Assembly (NCBI GenBank): GCA_051878575.1
Contig: JBJEKJ010000073.1
Span: forward strand, 1 to 32,840
Source of the DNA: CALZFJ01 sp051878575
GTDB lineage: Bacteria; Bacteroidota; Bacteroidia; Bacteroidales; Muribaculaceae
Length of the DNA: 32,840 bases
Reading direction: 5' to 3'
Both the position numbers and the translations under genes were made by a program. Of the stretch, positions 23,817-32,282 are shown piece after piece (the stretch's first letter is position 1; each line of letters begins with the position of its first letter). The notes beneath the pieces are model-generated. The model worked only from the letters and a program-made list of their open reading frames with translations, searched no databases and was not told where the DNA came from.

Positions 23817-26800
23817 TTATTGCGTTACGGCCACCTTAAAGGCTTTACCGCCCACGGTGACGATATAGGTTCCGGCAGCGATGTCGCTGAGAGTGGTTGT
23901 GCCCTCGGCTGTGGTGGCGCTGCGAAGAACTGCGCCGTTGACGCCTACGAGTGCCACTTTCTCACCTGCTTGAGCCTCGATGGCTATGGAGTTGCCAATC
24001 ACCGTCACGCTGATGCCGCCATTGGCAGCCACGCCTTCCACGCCAACTTCCGAGATGTCCATCAGCGGAGTGTAGAGCGTCAGTTCGGGGAATTGGCGGT
24101 TGGTCATCACGCACATCACATTGTTGAAAGTCTTGAGGAACGTAGTCACGCCATTCTCAATTGTATACTCTGTTCCCTCATAGAGCTCCTCACCCTCAAG
24201 CACGCCTTCCTCGTTGTAGTAGGGCTCGTCGAGATACCATGTGTAGATCGTCTCAGTGCCATTTACTACGGCTTGGTCGCTCAGGTCGATTACGCCCACC
24301 ACGGGAGTTACCTCCACCGGAGCCTGATCGTGATACTGATATACCATATATGTGGGCTTCACAGGTGGCAGTGTGTTGAAAGTGAAGTAATTGTGGTTGA
24401 TGGCGAGGGCAATCAGCTTGGTGAGAGGCTCCACGTTGATAGTCCGCAGCAAGTTGTCGGCGAGCGTGAGCTGCTGCAATCTCGGAGCCCCTGCGAGGTC
24501 GATGCTCTCAAAGCGGTTGCCGTTGAGGTAGAGCTGCCATATTGCCGGGTTGTTCAGCTTGATGTCGGTGAGCTCGTTGTTGGCAATCGACGCAAGCTGC
24601 AAGTTCGGATTCGTACTCAGGTCGATAGTCGTCAGCTTGTTGCCGTTGAGGCTTATCAGTACGAGCGACTGATACTTCGACAAGTCGAATTCGGTGAAAT
24701 TGTTTCCGTCGAGCATCAGCTCAATCAGTGTCGACGACTCGGGTAGTGTGATTGCCGACAGTCCGGCATCGCCTACGTTGATTGTAGTGGCCTTCTTCAG
24801 GTTGGAGCCGTCGAAAGAGCTGAGTGATGCTCCGCGCATGCTGAACACCGTTACAGCCTCGCTCTCGTCGTAGGTGCAGACGTTAACCGTGCGTTTCCCG
24901 CAAGTTTTGGCATCAAACAGGCGGTAGGTCGTGCCGAGCGTGTATTGTGTCACGTTGCCGTCGCCATTCCAGTCGAAGTAGATGGCTGTTCCCTCCTTAG
25001 CGGCGGCGAGCGAGAGGCTCACCGTCTCGTCGGCTTGCGTGGTGACGAATGTCGCCACTACGTTGGATGGCATTCCGGCAGCCTCGATGACCGATGTCTT
25101 GTAGACGTTATCTCCGGCGAAGTCGGGGAATGCCGGGTGCGACATCTCACAGTGCAACATCTTTCCTATTACCGGGTCGAGGAATCGTGTTATGCCGTTG
25201 GCGATAGTGTAGTCGGTTCCCTCGGCGAGGGTGTTGCCATCGGCATCCTTCCATGTGAAGATGGTGTTCATCCCGTCGATGGAGCGGAGTTGCTCCGATA
25301 GGTCGGCGCACGGGCCTTTCGTGGCCATTTTCAGCTCGTTCTGAGGAGCGTAGGTGTAGTTGCTCTCAGTGATCTGGGAATAAAGTGGCAGTGTGGCGAG
25401 CGAGAAGTTGTTTCGGCTCAGGTCCAGCACCTCGATATTGTTCTCCTCGGGCTCGATTATGCTCGTCACCTTGTTGCTTGAGAAGTCAAGTTTCCTCAGT
25501 GCGGTGCAGTGCATGAAGTTCAGCTCGGTGAACAAGTTGTCGGAAATGTTCAGCTCCTCGATGTAGTCGGCGTCGGAGAAGTCCAAGGCCTCGAGCTTGT
25601 TGTGGCTGAGGTCGACGCGTCGGAGCATCGCAAGTGTGTTGAACTCAATGCCGGTGATGGCATTGTGGCTCAGGTTCAAGTCGGTGAGGAAGTTCTTGCT
25701 GTAGTATTCGCTCGGTCCGATAAGCGTGAACGTCGACAGGTTGTTGCCCGTGAGGTCAAGACACTTCAGGCAGCGGTTGCGCTCGAGATTGATGGTGTAG
25801 AGTCCGGCATTCACCACTTTCAGCGTGGTTAGCGATGCGCTTGCCGATGCGTCGAAGGAGTACATCTGCGTTCCCTCGATGGCAAAAGTTGTGAGCTCTA
25901 TGCCGTCGGCTCCATAAATCGCTACGGCAGAGTATCCGTTGCGCTCGCCGGTCACGTTGGCTGTGGCAGGCTCCGACTCGGTGATGGCGAAAGCCTGCTT
26001 CACGCCGTTGCCGAAGTCGATCAGCACCTCTTTCGGATTCTCGGGGGTGGCGCCTGCCACACCGAGGGCGAAGCTCAGCGTGCCGCTATAGGAGGCGGGG
26101 CTGAAATAGAGCAGTTTCGAGGGCTTCCCGTAGCTTGCGGCGTCCTTCACCATGAATTTGGTGGTGTAGAGCGTGATATTGGGGAAGGCGTCGTTGGTGA
26201 ACCCGAGCATCAGGCTGTCGGGCAGGGCCTTGTTGAGTGTTATTTTTCCATTGTTGTAGGTGTAGTAGCTGTCTTCCACCGGAGTGTAGGAGCCCGGCGA
26301 CTGCTCCGAGACGTAATAGAGCGTGCAGTAGGTGTCTAACCCGTCTACTATTACGCGCTTGCTGAGGTCGATTACTCCACCCTCGGGATACGACTTGTCG
26401 ACAGGCATCGGGCGCTGGTCATATTCATATTCGTCCCATGTTCCGGGGTCGAGGGGCAGTGTGGTGAAGTCCATGCAATTTTGCTGAATCTTCACAGTGA
26501 ATAGGGCGGCGTTTTTGCTCAGGTTGAGCGACGTGATATAGTTGTTGTTGGCGTAGATTTTCATCAGGTCGGTGCAGCTTGTCACGTCGAGCTCGGTGAG
26601 CTTGTTGTTTGAGCAGAAAAGATATATGAGCGCGGGGTTGTTGCGCAGGTCGAGCTTCTCAATCTTCGCGTCGGTGTTGTATGACCCCGACTCGTGCGAG
26701 CAGTAGAGCTGCTGGAGCTTGGTGTTGTTGCTCAGGTCGAGCTCTTTCACGCCGGTGTCGCTCACGTTGAGAATGAGCAGCTCGGGGTTCTTGCTCACGT

Positions 26801-27512
26801 CGATGCTCTTTATGTTGGTCACATCGAGCGATAGGCGCAGCAGCTTGGGACATCCCGTAGGGTCGACGCTCGTGAGAGCCTCGTTGTGGTAGGCGTCGAA
26901 CGACATCATGTTGGGATAGTCCGACAGGTTGAACGCCTTGTCCATATATTTCACGATGCTCACCTCGAGAATCGTCAGATTCGGCTTGTCCTTGCCGATA
27001 ATGAGCGGCGTAGCCTCGGTGAACTCGTTGTCGCTCAGGTAGATTGCCTTCAGGTTGACGTTTGGCGTCAGGTCGAGGGCTTTCAGCTCATTGTGTTTCA
27101 TGCTCAGGATGCCGAGCTTGGTCACTTTCGAGAGGTCGATTTCGGTGATGGAGCATCCGTCGGCGTTGATATAGTCGATTACTTCGGGATTCTCGCAATA
27201 GATTTTCACCACACCCTCTTTCGATACCGTGCAGGAAATGGCAGTGCCGTCGATGCCGCTGTTCTCAGAGTCGTAGAGAGCCTCTTTCAGCTCATATTCC
27301 ACTTTGCCGAAACCGCAATCCACGTCGACATATTGCCCCTCGGTGTTGGCACCTATCAGGAGCGTGAACTCGTTAAGCGCGCCATCGTTGGCGTAGGCGT
27401 TGGTCTTGATTGTGATAGCCGGCTCCTCAGAGCTTTGCGCATTGGCCGAGAAGCCGAGACAAAGCAGTGATGCGAGCAGCGTCAAAACGTAATGGTTGAG
27501 AAACTTCTTCAT
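23817..27512 (-). CDS. Large secreted leucine-rich-repeat protein with triplicated module and sorting-like tail
   Basis: 1231 residues. A signal peptide ('YVLTLLASLLCLGFSANAQ') is followed by three similar modules at about residues 30-456, 465-812 and 818-1152. Each has a beta lead segment, a run of roughly 21-23-residue leucine-rich repeats (for example 'LNVSDTGVKELDLSNNTKL'), and a closing Ig-like segment with recurring words: 'VIDLS..V', 'T.YTW' or 'TIFTW', 'YTIENG.T' and 'FP..TLYT'. The last ~70 residues ('AGEKVALVGVNGAVLRS', 'AAGTYIVTVGGKAFKVAVTQ') resemble a type IX secretion sorting domain. It probably sits on or leaves the cell surface and binds proteins or glycans. It starts only 20 bases after the protease gene, so the two are likely co-expressed. 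Ligand unknown. Confidence 0.85.
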   Translation of the reverse strand: MKKFLNHYVLTLLASLLCLGFSANAQSSEEPAITIKTNAYANDGALNEFTLLIGANTEGQYVDVDCGFGKVEYELKEALYDSENSGIDGTAISCTVSKEGVVKIYCENPEVIDYINADGCSITEIDLSKVTKLGILSMKHNELKALDLTPNVNLKAIYLSDNEFTEATPLIIGKDKPNLTILEVSIVKYMDKAFNLSDYPNMMSFDAYHNEALTSVDPTGCPKLLRLSLDVTNIKSIDVSKNPELLILNVSDTGVKELDLSNNTKLQQLYCSHESGSYNTDAKIEKLDLRNNPALIYLFCSNNKLTELDVTSCTDLMKIYANNNYITSLNLSKNAALFTVKIQQNCMDFTTLPLDPGTWDEYEYDQRPMPVDKSYPEGGVIDLSKRVIVDGLDTYCTLYYVSEQSPGSYTPVEDSYYTYNNGKITLNKALPDSLMLGFTNDAFPNITLYTTKFMVKDAASYGKPSKLLYFSPASYSGTLSFALGVAGATPENPKEVLIDFGNGVKQAFAITESEPATANVTGERNGYSAVAIYGADGIELTTFAIEGTQMYSFDASASASLTTLKVVNAGLYTINLERNRCLKCLDLTGNNLSTFTLIGPSEYYSKNFLTDLNLSHNAITGIEFNTLAMLRRVDLSHNKLEALDFSDADYIEELNISDNLFTELNFMHCTALRKLDFSSNKVTSIIEPEENNIEVLDLSRNNFSLATLPLYSQITESNYTYAPQNELKMATKGPCADLSEQLRSIDGMNTIFTWKDADGNTLAEGTDYTIANGITRFLDPVIGKMLHCEMSHPAFPDFAGDNVYKTSVIEAAGMPSNVVATFVTTQADETVSLSLAAAKEGTAIYFDWNGDGNVTQYTLGTTYRLFDAKTCGKRTVNVCTYDESEAVTVFSMRGASLSSFDGSNLKKATTINVGDAGLSAITLPESSTLIELMLDGNNFTEFDLSKYQSLVLISLNGNKLTTIDLSTNPNLQLASIANNELTDIKLNNPAIWQLYLNGNRFESIDLAGAPRLQQLTLADNLLRTINVEPLTKLIALAINHNYFTFNTLPPVKPTYMVYQYHDQAPVEVTPVVGVIDLSDQAVVNGTETIYTWYLDEPYYNEEGVLEGEELYEGTEYTIENGVTTFLKTFNNVMCVMTNRQFPELTLYTPLMDISEVGVEGVAANGGISVTVIGNSIAIEAQAGEKVALVGVNGAVLRSATTAEGTTTLSDIAAGTYIVTVGGKAFKVAVTQ

Positions 27513-27532
27513 TTTATTGTTTTAGAGTTTTG

Positions 27533-29842
27533 TTATTTTACGATTATCTTCTGAGACTGTCCGTTGGCAGTGAGAATGTAGCATCCTGCCGGGAGTGCTG
27601 ATGCGTCGATAGTCAGCTCGTCGGCCTCGGCGCTTTGCGAGGCGACAGGCAGGCCTGCGATGCTGTAGATGGTGGCGTCGACACGCTGAGCCCCACCCAC
27701 AAACACGTTGAACGCACGTCCGTCGGCCGAGGTCACCATCAGCCTGTTGTTGTCGGCCTTCAGGTCGGCAACTCCGCCGGTGCGGCGAATCACCTCCTTC
27801 AGTCCGGCGTAGGCGTCGAATTTTCCGGCGCCCCACTGCACCGGGTTTCCGGCGAGCACGTCGGCGTCAGTAACCGAGGTGGAGGCGATAATCTCCTTCA
27901 CGTCGTCGACGGTAAGCGTCGGGTCGGCCTCAAGCCACAGGGCTATACCGCCTGCCACCACGGGGCAAGCCATGGATGTTCCGAGCGATTGGTGCCAGTA
28001 GTCGGTCCTGCCATCGCGCACGAGCTTTCCTTGCAGCTCACCGTCGGTCATCGGCAGGTAGCTGTCGTTCTCCACATAATAGTAGTTGCTCGATGAGATC
28101 ACCGTGGTGCCCGGAGCGCACACATGAGGCAGCTTGCGGCCGTCGGTGAGTGTGCCGTAGGATGAGAAGTCGGATATCTTGCCCTCGGGATACATGCCCT
28201 GATAGCTATACAGGTAGCCGTCGATCGACGGCCACGTTTCGCGGCAGTTGTAGGAGCCCACCACAATCACATTCTTGGCAGTGGCCATGTCGCTCACCGA
28301 GCCGTCGGCCGAGCCTTCCTCCCATCCTGTCTGGTCGAGGCTTGTGAATCCGGTGTATGCGCCGTCGCAGTAGCAGTCGGCGCGCTGTCCGTCTTTGCCC
28401 TCCACCACCAAGCCGAGCACATATTTGCCATCGGCGTTGGTCGTCGGGTTGTCCTCCACATTATAGTCAATCAGCACGTAATAGCGGCCATTGTCGGGGT
28501 CGGTCATGGAGCCCATTCCGATGTATCCGTTGAAAGCCTTTGTGAAATTGGCGTGCGTCTTGTCGCCATCTTGGTAATAGCCGTCGCCGGCAGAATAGTA
28601 TATAGATTCACCGTCGGTATTCTCGCTGATAGGCAGCTCAAAGACAATCGTGCCGCGGCTCTTGTTGTAGATCACGGCTTTCACGGTAATCTCTGAGGCA
28701 TCGCGGCTGTACACGTTGATTTCGCCGTAGCGCAGGTTGTTGTAGCCGTCGATGGGGTAGGTGTTTTGGATGAATGTCTGCGTCTTGGTGTCGGTGGCCG
28801 TGAACTCTTTCGACAGGACGATGTTGTTGTTGCCGGAGTTGCCCGATGCGATGCATATTATGGCCTCTTCGGCAGCCTTTGCGAGATATTGGCACATGAT
28901 GCTCGAGCCGTCGTGCGGGCCCGTGTTGTTTCCGAGCGAGAGGTTTATTACTGCCGGCTTGTTGTTATAGTAGCGGTAATTGAGTATTCCCTCGATGCCA
29001 TAGGCTATGAACATGTCGGCAAGCGTGCCGCATGATGCCACGATATCGGATTCGGGCGCCATTCCGTAGTAGGGATTCTCCCTCTCCACCACCTTCCCGC
29101 TGTACTCGCCCGTCTGCTCGCCGAATGTGGCCTTTCCGCGGTAGCCTCCCGCCATGATGCCGAGGGTGTGCGTGCCGTGGAACGACTCGTCGCTGTCGGT
29201 AGTGAAGTTGGCTATTCGCTCAGCCGTGGAGTATTCGTCGATTCTAAAGCCTTGCGACGACGCTTCGGTGGCGTAGATGTGGGAAAGGTAGGATATGCGC
29301 GGAGTTCCGTCGGCGTTCTTGAAGTTGATGTGGTTGGGGTCGAGGCCGCCATCCACAATTCCCGTCACCACGCCCTTGCCGGTATAGGCTTTCGGCAGGT
29401 CTTCGCCCGACTGAATCTTTGCTGCGCCGGTGATTTGCCTCACCACGTCCATCTGCGGCCTTTCCTCGCGCGAGATTTCCACTCTTTTCACGCATTCAAG
29501 CTCGGCGATGCGTTCCACATCGTCCAATGGCATAGCCACGAGGGCTATATTTTCTCTTATTGAAAGCACGTCGATGCCCTCGGCCTCCAATTGGTCGGCG
29601 GTGGCTCCATCGGCGAGCTTTATGAATCCGGTGATGTGCGATGCCGGCGTCTCCTTCACGGTGCCGACCGATTTGGTGCGTGCATCAACTTTCATTTTGG
29701 CTTGCGAGCTGCGTTGCATTCGCAGAATGGAACGGCTTTGCAAGTCTAATTTCGACTGGGCTATCATCGAGGAGCCCGTAAGAGCCATGCCTATGATGAT
29801 GGCGAGTAAACGTCGGTGGTCCATAATGAGTAGTGTTGACAT
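27533..29842 (-). CDS. Secreted subtilisin-family (S8) serine protease with sorting-like tail
   Basis: 769 residues from ATG 29842; an ATG six codons in (29824) is equally plausible and starts the signal 'HRRLLAIIIGMALTGSSMIAQ'. Residues about 65-130 look like an inhibitory propeptide ('ALVAMPLDDVERIAELECVK'). The triad is seen as Asp near 164 in 'VVTGIVDGGLDPNHINF', His near 222 in 'ESFHGTHTLGIMAGG' and Ser near 624 in 'SLGTSMACPVVAGG'. The oxyanion Asn is near 335 in 'CIASGNSGNNN'. An extra beta-rich insertion of about 220 residues lies between Asn and Ser. The tail 'IYSIAGLPVASQ...LPAGCYILTANGQSQKIIVK' is like a type IX sorting domain. It is followed after 20 bases by the LRR gene. Confidence 0.92.
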   Translation of the reverse strand: MSTLLIMDHRRLLAIIIGMALTGSSMIAQSKLDLQSRSILRMQRSSQAKMKVDARTKSVGTVKETPASHITGFIKLADGATADQLEAEGIDVLSIRENIALVAMPLDDVERIAELECVKRVEISREERPQMDVVRQITGAAKIQSGEDLPKAYTGKGVVTGIVDGGLDPNHINFKNADGTPRISYLSHIYATEASSQGFRIDEYSTAERIANFTTDSDESFHGTHTLGIMAGGYRGKATFGEQTGEYSGKVVERENPYYGMAPESDIVASCGTLADMFIAYGIEGILNYRYYNNKPAVINLSLGNNTGPHDGSSIMCQYLAKAAEEAIICIASGNSGNNNIVLSKEFTATDTKTQTFIQNTYPIDGYNNLRYGEINVYSRDASEITVKAVIYNKSRGTIVFELPISENTDGESIYYSAGDGYYQDGDKTHANFTKAFNGYIGMGSMTDPDNGRYYVLIDYNVEDNPTTNADGKYVLGLVVEGKDGQRADCYCDGAYTGFTSLDQTGWEEGSADGSVSDMATAKNVIVVGSYNCRETWPSIDGYLYSYQGMYPEGKISDFSSYGTLTDGRKLPHVCAPGTTVISSSNYYYVENDSYLPMTDGELQGKLVRDGRTDYWHQSLGTSMACPVVAGGIALWLEADPTLTVDDVKEIIASTSVTDADVLAGNPVQWGAGKFDAYAGLKEVIRRTGGVADLKADNNRLMVTSADGRAFNVFVGGAQRVDATIYSIAGLPVASQSAEADELTIDASALPAGCYILTANGQSQKIIVK

Positions 29843-29930
29843 TAAGAGTTTAAGTGCTTTATATTTATGTTTTAAGTTTGATTCAAATTTTGTCTTTATA
29901 CTAACTAATCAGCTGTCGTGGTAAAAAAGA

Positions 29931-29972
29931 GGTTGCCGGATGGCGAAACGTGAGGTCCGACCTCCGGCAACC
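29931..29972 (-). terminator. Terminator of the beta-repeat protein gene
   Basis: Ten-base-pair perfect stem (29931-29940 with 29963-29972), with an alternative small inner hairpin (29952-29956 with 29960-29964). On the minus strand it is followed by a strong U-tract TCTTTTTTAC. It lies 64 bases after the gene's stop. Confidence 0.8.
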
Positions 29973-30035
29973 GGAATATTCTATTGCTACGATACCTGTC
30001 GTGTCGGCCGACGTCGACAGGCATCGTGGAGCTTG

Positions 30036-31898
30036 TTACTTGTTGACGATGGTCTTCTTTCCACCTACGATGTAGAATCCCTTGTCGAGGGCGTTCACTT
30101 GCTCGGGAGTGGCATTGTCGATAAGGAGCACGCCCTGAGCGTTGTAGACGTTGTTGTTGGCCTTAGCGGAGTTGGCTCCGATAGTGCTTACGCCGGTAGT
30201 GCCGTCGATAACCACCTTAGAGTCGGCATCGAGATTGAATGAGAACGAGCCATCCTCGTCGGCAGTGAGCGCAATGTCGTTCACTGTCACCTTCTCGGCG
30301 CCCTCGATTTCAATCAATGTGCCTTGCAAGTCGCTGATTCCGCCCTGCCATGCGCTCACTTCGGTGAAGAGGTCCTTGGTCACGGTCACTTTCTCAGCCT
30401 CGCCGTTGAGTACCTCGAATGTTGCAGTGTAGGTGGCTGGAGCTGCTGTGGTGTAGGCCTTGATCACGTCGCCGTCCTCTACGGCAACCTGAGTGTAGGT
30501 TCCGCCTGAATATGTAGGCTCTAATGCCTCACCGTTCTTGAAGAGGTTGAACGACACTGCGCTGCCATACCAGTTGATGTTGAATGGATTGAAGGCGGCG
30601 CTAAAGTCGATCACATTATAGCCGGTGCTTACATCGAAACTTTTGCGATCTGAGCTTGTCACAGTGAACTGGCGGCAAGCCTCCTTATTGTCGATATAGA
30701 GCACGAAAGTCTTGTCGAGCACAATCTCCTCCAATTGGAGCACAATCTTGTCGCCATCGGCGAGTTGCGAAAGAGTCAGACCATAACCTGAGTCAGTGCG
30801 CGGGTCTCCGTTGAGAGTGCAAGTGGTGTAGTAGTAGTTGGCATCCTTCTTGATAGAGATGGTGGGATTGGACTCCGACAGCTCTACCACATTCACGCCC
30901 GGGTTGAGTGTTATAATGTCGTTCAGGTAGGCGTAGCCGCGGTACATTGTTATAGCCTCGGGTTTGTTGATGTCGACAGTGACTTTGGCAGTTCCGTAGG
31001 GAGCGGCGTCGATGGCTATTGTGGTGGCTTCATACACAGTGGTGTTGATGTAATAGGAAGCATAGATGGAGCTGCCGTTGATGGCTACACTCTTGAGATT
31101 GAAGTTGTCGGTGTCGAGGTTGATTTCGAGCTTGGATCCGATTTTCACTTCGAAGTCGCTTGCCATATAACCGTCGACCGCAACTCCGTCGACCAATACA
31201 CTTTTTATTACGCCTTGAGCGGTCTCAGTGAGATCGAATTTCACCGGAATCTTGATGTCGGGGAATTGAGCCTTAATGTCGACCTTGTCGCCATCTTTGA
31301 TTTCAAAATAATAAGTACCGTCCGAAGCAGTCTGTAGCACATCGTTCAGCGACAATTGATAGAGCTGCTTGCCGTAGGCTATGTGTGAAACTTGGATTGC
31401 GGTTTCTATCGTGGGATCGAAAGCTATAGTCTGAGTGCCCTCGCTAAGAATAAGCGAGCGATAGGAACCGGCAAAGCCGAAGCTGACAATCGATGGGTCG
31501 TCGACGGTCACCGTCAGCTTGGCAGTGCGCACTGTCGATTCATCGGCAGCCTCGATTTTAAGGGTCTGGCCCTCATTGTATGTGTTAATCGACATACTGC
31601 AGGATGCGCCGCCCGATACGTATTGGCTGATGTCGTTCAGATACACTTTCTGCAAGATGAAACCTTTATTGGCTTCGATGGTGAGATAAGTGTAGTTGTT
31701 GAGAGCGATTGCGTTGTCGCCGGCTTGAAGATCGATGACTTTTTCCACGCTTTGATAGTTCTCGTCGTATACAACATAGTACATTTTTACTGCCTCAGGG
31801 TTGGCAATGTTGACGTTGATGTTCACAGTCTGCGCGGCGGCTGTGAACGACAGCAGGCCTACGACAGCTAAAAACAAAAATGAGTAAAACTTTTTCAT
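30036..31898 (-). CDS. Secreted beta-rich repeat protein with sorting-like tail
   Basis: 620 residues with a signal peptide, 'FYSFLFLAVVGLLSFTAAAQ'. The mature protein is built of related beta-sandwich-like units of about 90-110 residues. Recurring patterns are a 'V.INKPEAI.MY' strand ('NIANPEAVKMYYVVYDENY' and 'DINKPEAITMYRGYAYLND'), 'L..G.N.....N', 'V.LN', and a closing '..L.DGDKI.L' strand ('IKDGDKVDIKAQF', 'LADGDKIVLQLEE', 'VEDGDVIKAYTT'). The last ~40 residues ('NVYNAQGVLLIDNATPEQVN', 'KGFYIVGGKKTIVNK') resemble a sorting or anchoring tail. No catalytic motif was recognised. It has its own promoter and terminator, so it is separate from the protease operon next to it. Probable surface or extracellular binding protein; ligand unknown. 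Confidence 0.8.
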   Translation of the reverse strand: MKKFYSFLFLAVVGLLSFTAAAQTVNINVNIANPEAVKMYYVVYDENYQSVEKVIDLQAGDNAIALNNYTYLTIEANKGFILQKVYLNDISQYVSGGASCSMSINTYNEGQTLKIEAADESTVRTAKLTVTVDDPSIVSFGFAGSYRSLILSEGTQTIAFDPTIETAIQVSHIAYGKQLYQLSLNDVLQTASDGTYYFEIKDGDKVDIKAQFPDIKIPVKFDLTETAQGVIKSVLVDGVAVDGYMASDFEVKIGSKLEINLDTDNFNLKSVAINGSSIYASYYINTTVYEATTIAIDAAPYGTAKVTVDINKPEAITMYRGYAYLNDIITLNPGVNVVELSESNPTISIKKDANYYYTTCTLNGDPRTDSGYGLTLSQLADGDKIVLQLEEIVLDKTFVLYIDNKEACRQFTVTSSDRKSFDVSTGYNVIDFSAAFNPFNINWYGSAVSFNLFKNGEALEPTYSGGTYTQVAVEDGDVIKAYTTAAPATYTATFEVLNGEAEKVTVTKDLFTEVSAWQGGISDLQGTLIEIEGAEKVTVNDIALTADEDGSFSFNLDADSKVVIDGTTGVSTIGANSAKANNNVYNAQGVLLIDNATPEQVNALDKGFYIVGGKKTIVNK

Positions 31899-31989
31899 AA
31901 AAAATTTTATTTTGATTAAACATAAAAATTTCCACTAAGTCGCAAATAAGAGAAACACGATGCTTCAATCCTCTGTGATAAATTTCGGG

Positions 31990-32021
31990 CAAAGTTAAGA
32001 TGTTTTAGCTAAAATACCAAG
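31990..32021 (-). promoter_or_regulatory. Bacteroidetes-type promoter for the beta-repeat protein gene
   Basis: On the minus strand CTTG (32021-32018), a 20-base spacer, then TAACTTTG (31997-31990). It leaves an untranslated leader of roughly 85 bases before the start at 31898. Confidence 0.6.
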
Positions 32022-32203
32022 AAAAAAGGCGAAAAAAATGAATATTTATTACGTTATTCATAATTTTGGCAACGAATCGTAACATTTTGTCGATAGAGGT
32101 GGTCGCAATGTCGTGTTTTTGGCAATCGTGGCAAGCTAATTGTCAAGAAAACGGGAAATGGACGGGAAATGAGCGTGCAATCGGGCGAAAAGTGGTGCCG
32201 CAA

Positions 32204-32235
32204 TTTGTTCGCTCGGCGAAAAAGTGCTAAATTTG
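32204..32235 (+). promoter_or_regulatory. Near-perfect Bacteroidetes promoter for the dehydrogenase gene
   Basis: TTTG (32204-32207), a 20-base spacer, then TAAATTTG (32228-32235), an exact match to TTTG-N19..21-TAnnTTTG. The start codon follows 47 bases later. Confidence 0.75.
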
Positions 32236-32282
32236 TGGGACTATAACTGTTTATTCACCTTAAAAAGGATTTTTGAGAAAAG

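Larger units (their letters stand above)
31899..32282. other. Divergent promoter region, 384 bases
   Basis: Lies between the minus-strand beta-repeat gene and the plus-strand dehydrogenase gene. It carries one promoter for each direction (31990-32021 on minus, 32204-32235 on plus). AT-rich near the left side; no gene seen. Confidence 0.6.

Noticed and set aside
23820..24746. 308-codon plus-strand open frame opposite the LRR gene
   Set aside because: It is antisense to a gene with a clear signal peptide and repeat structure. The translation has no recognisable domain and reflects the repeat periodicity.
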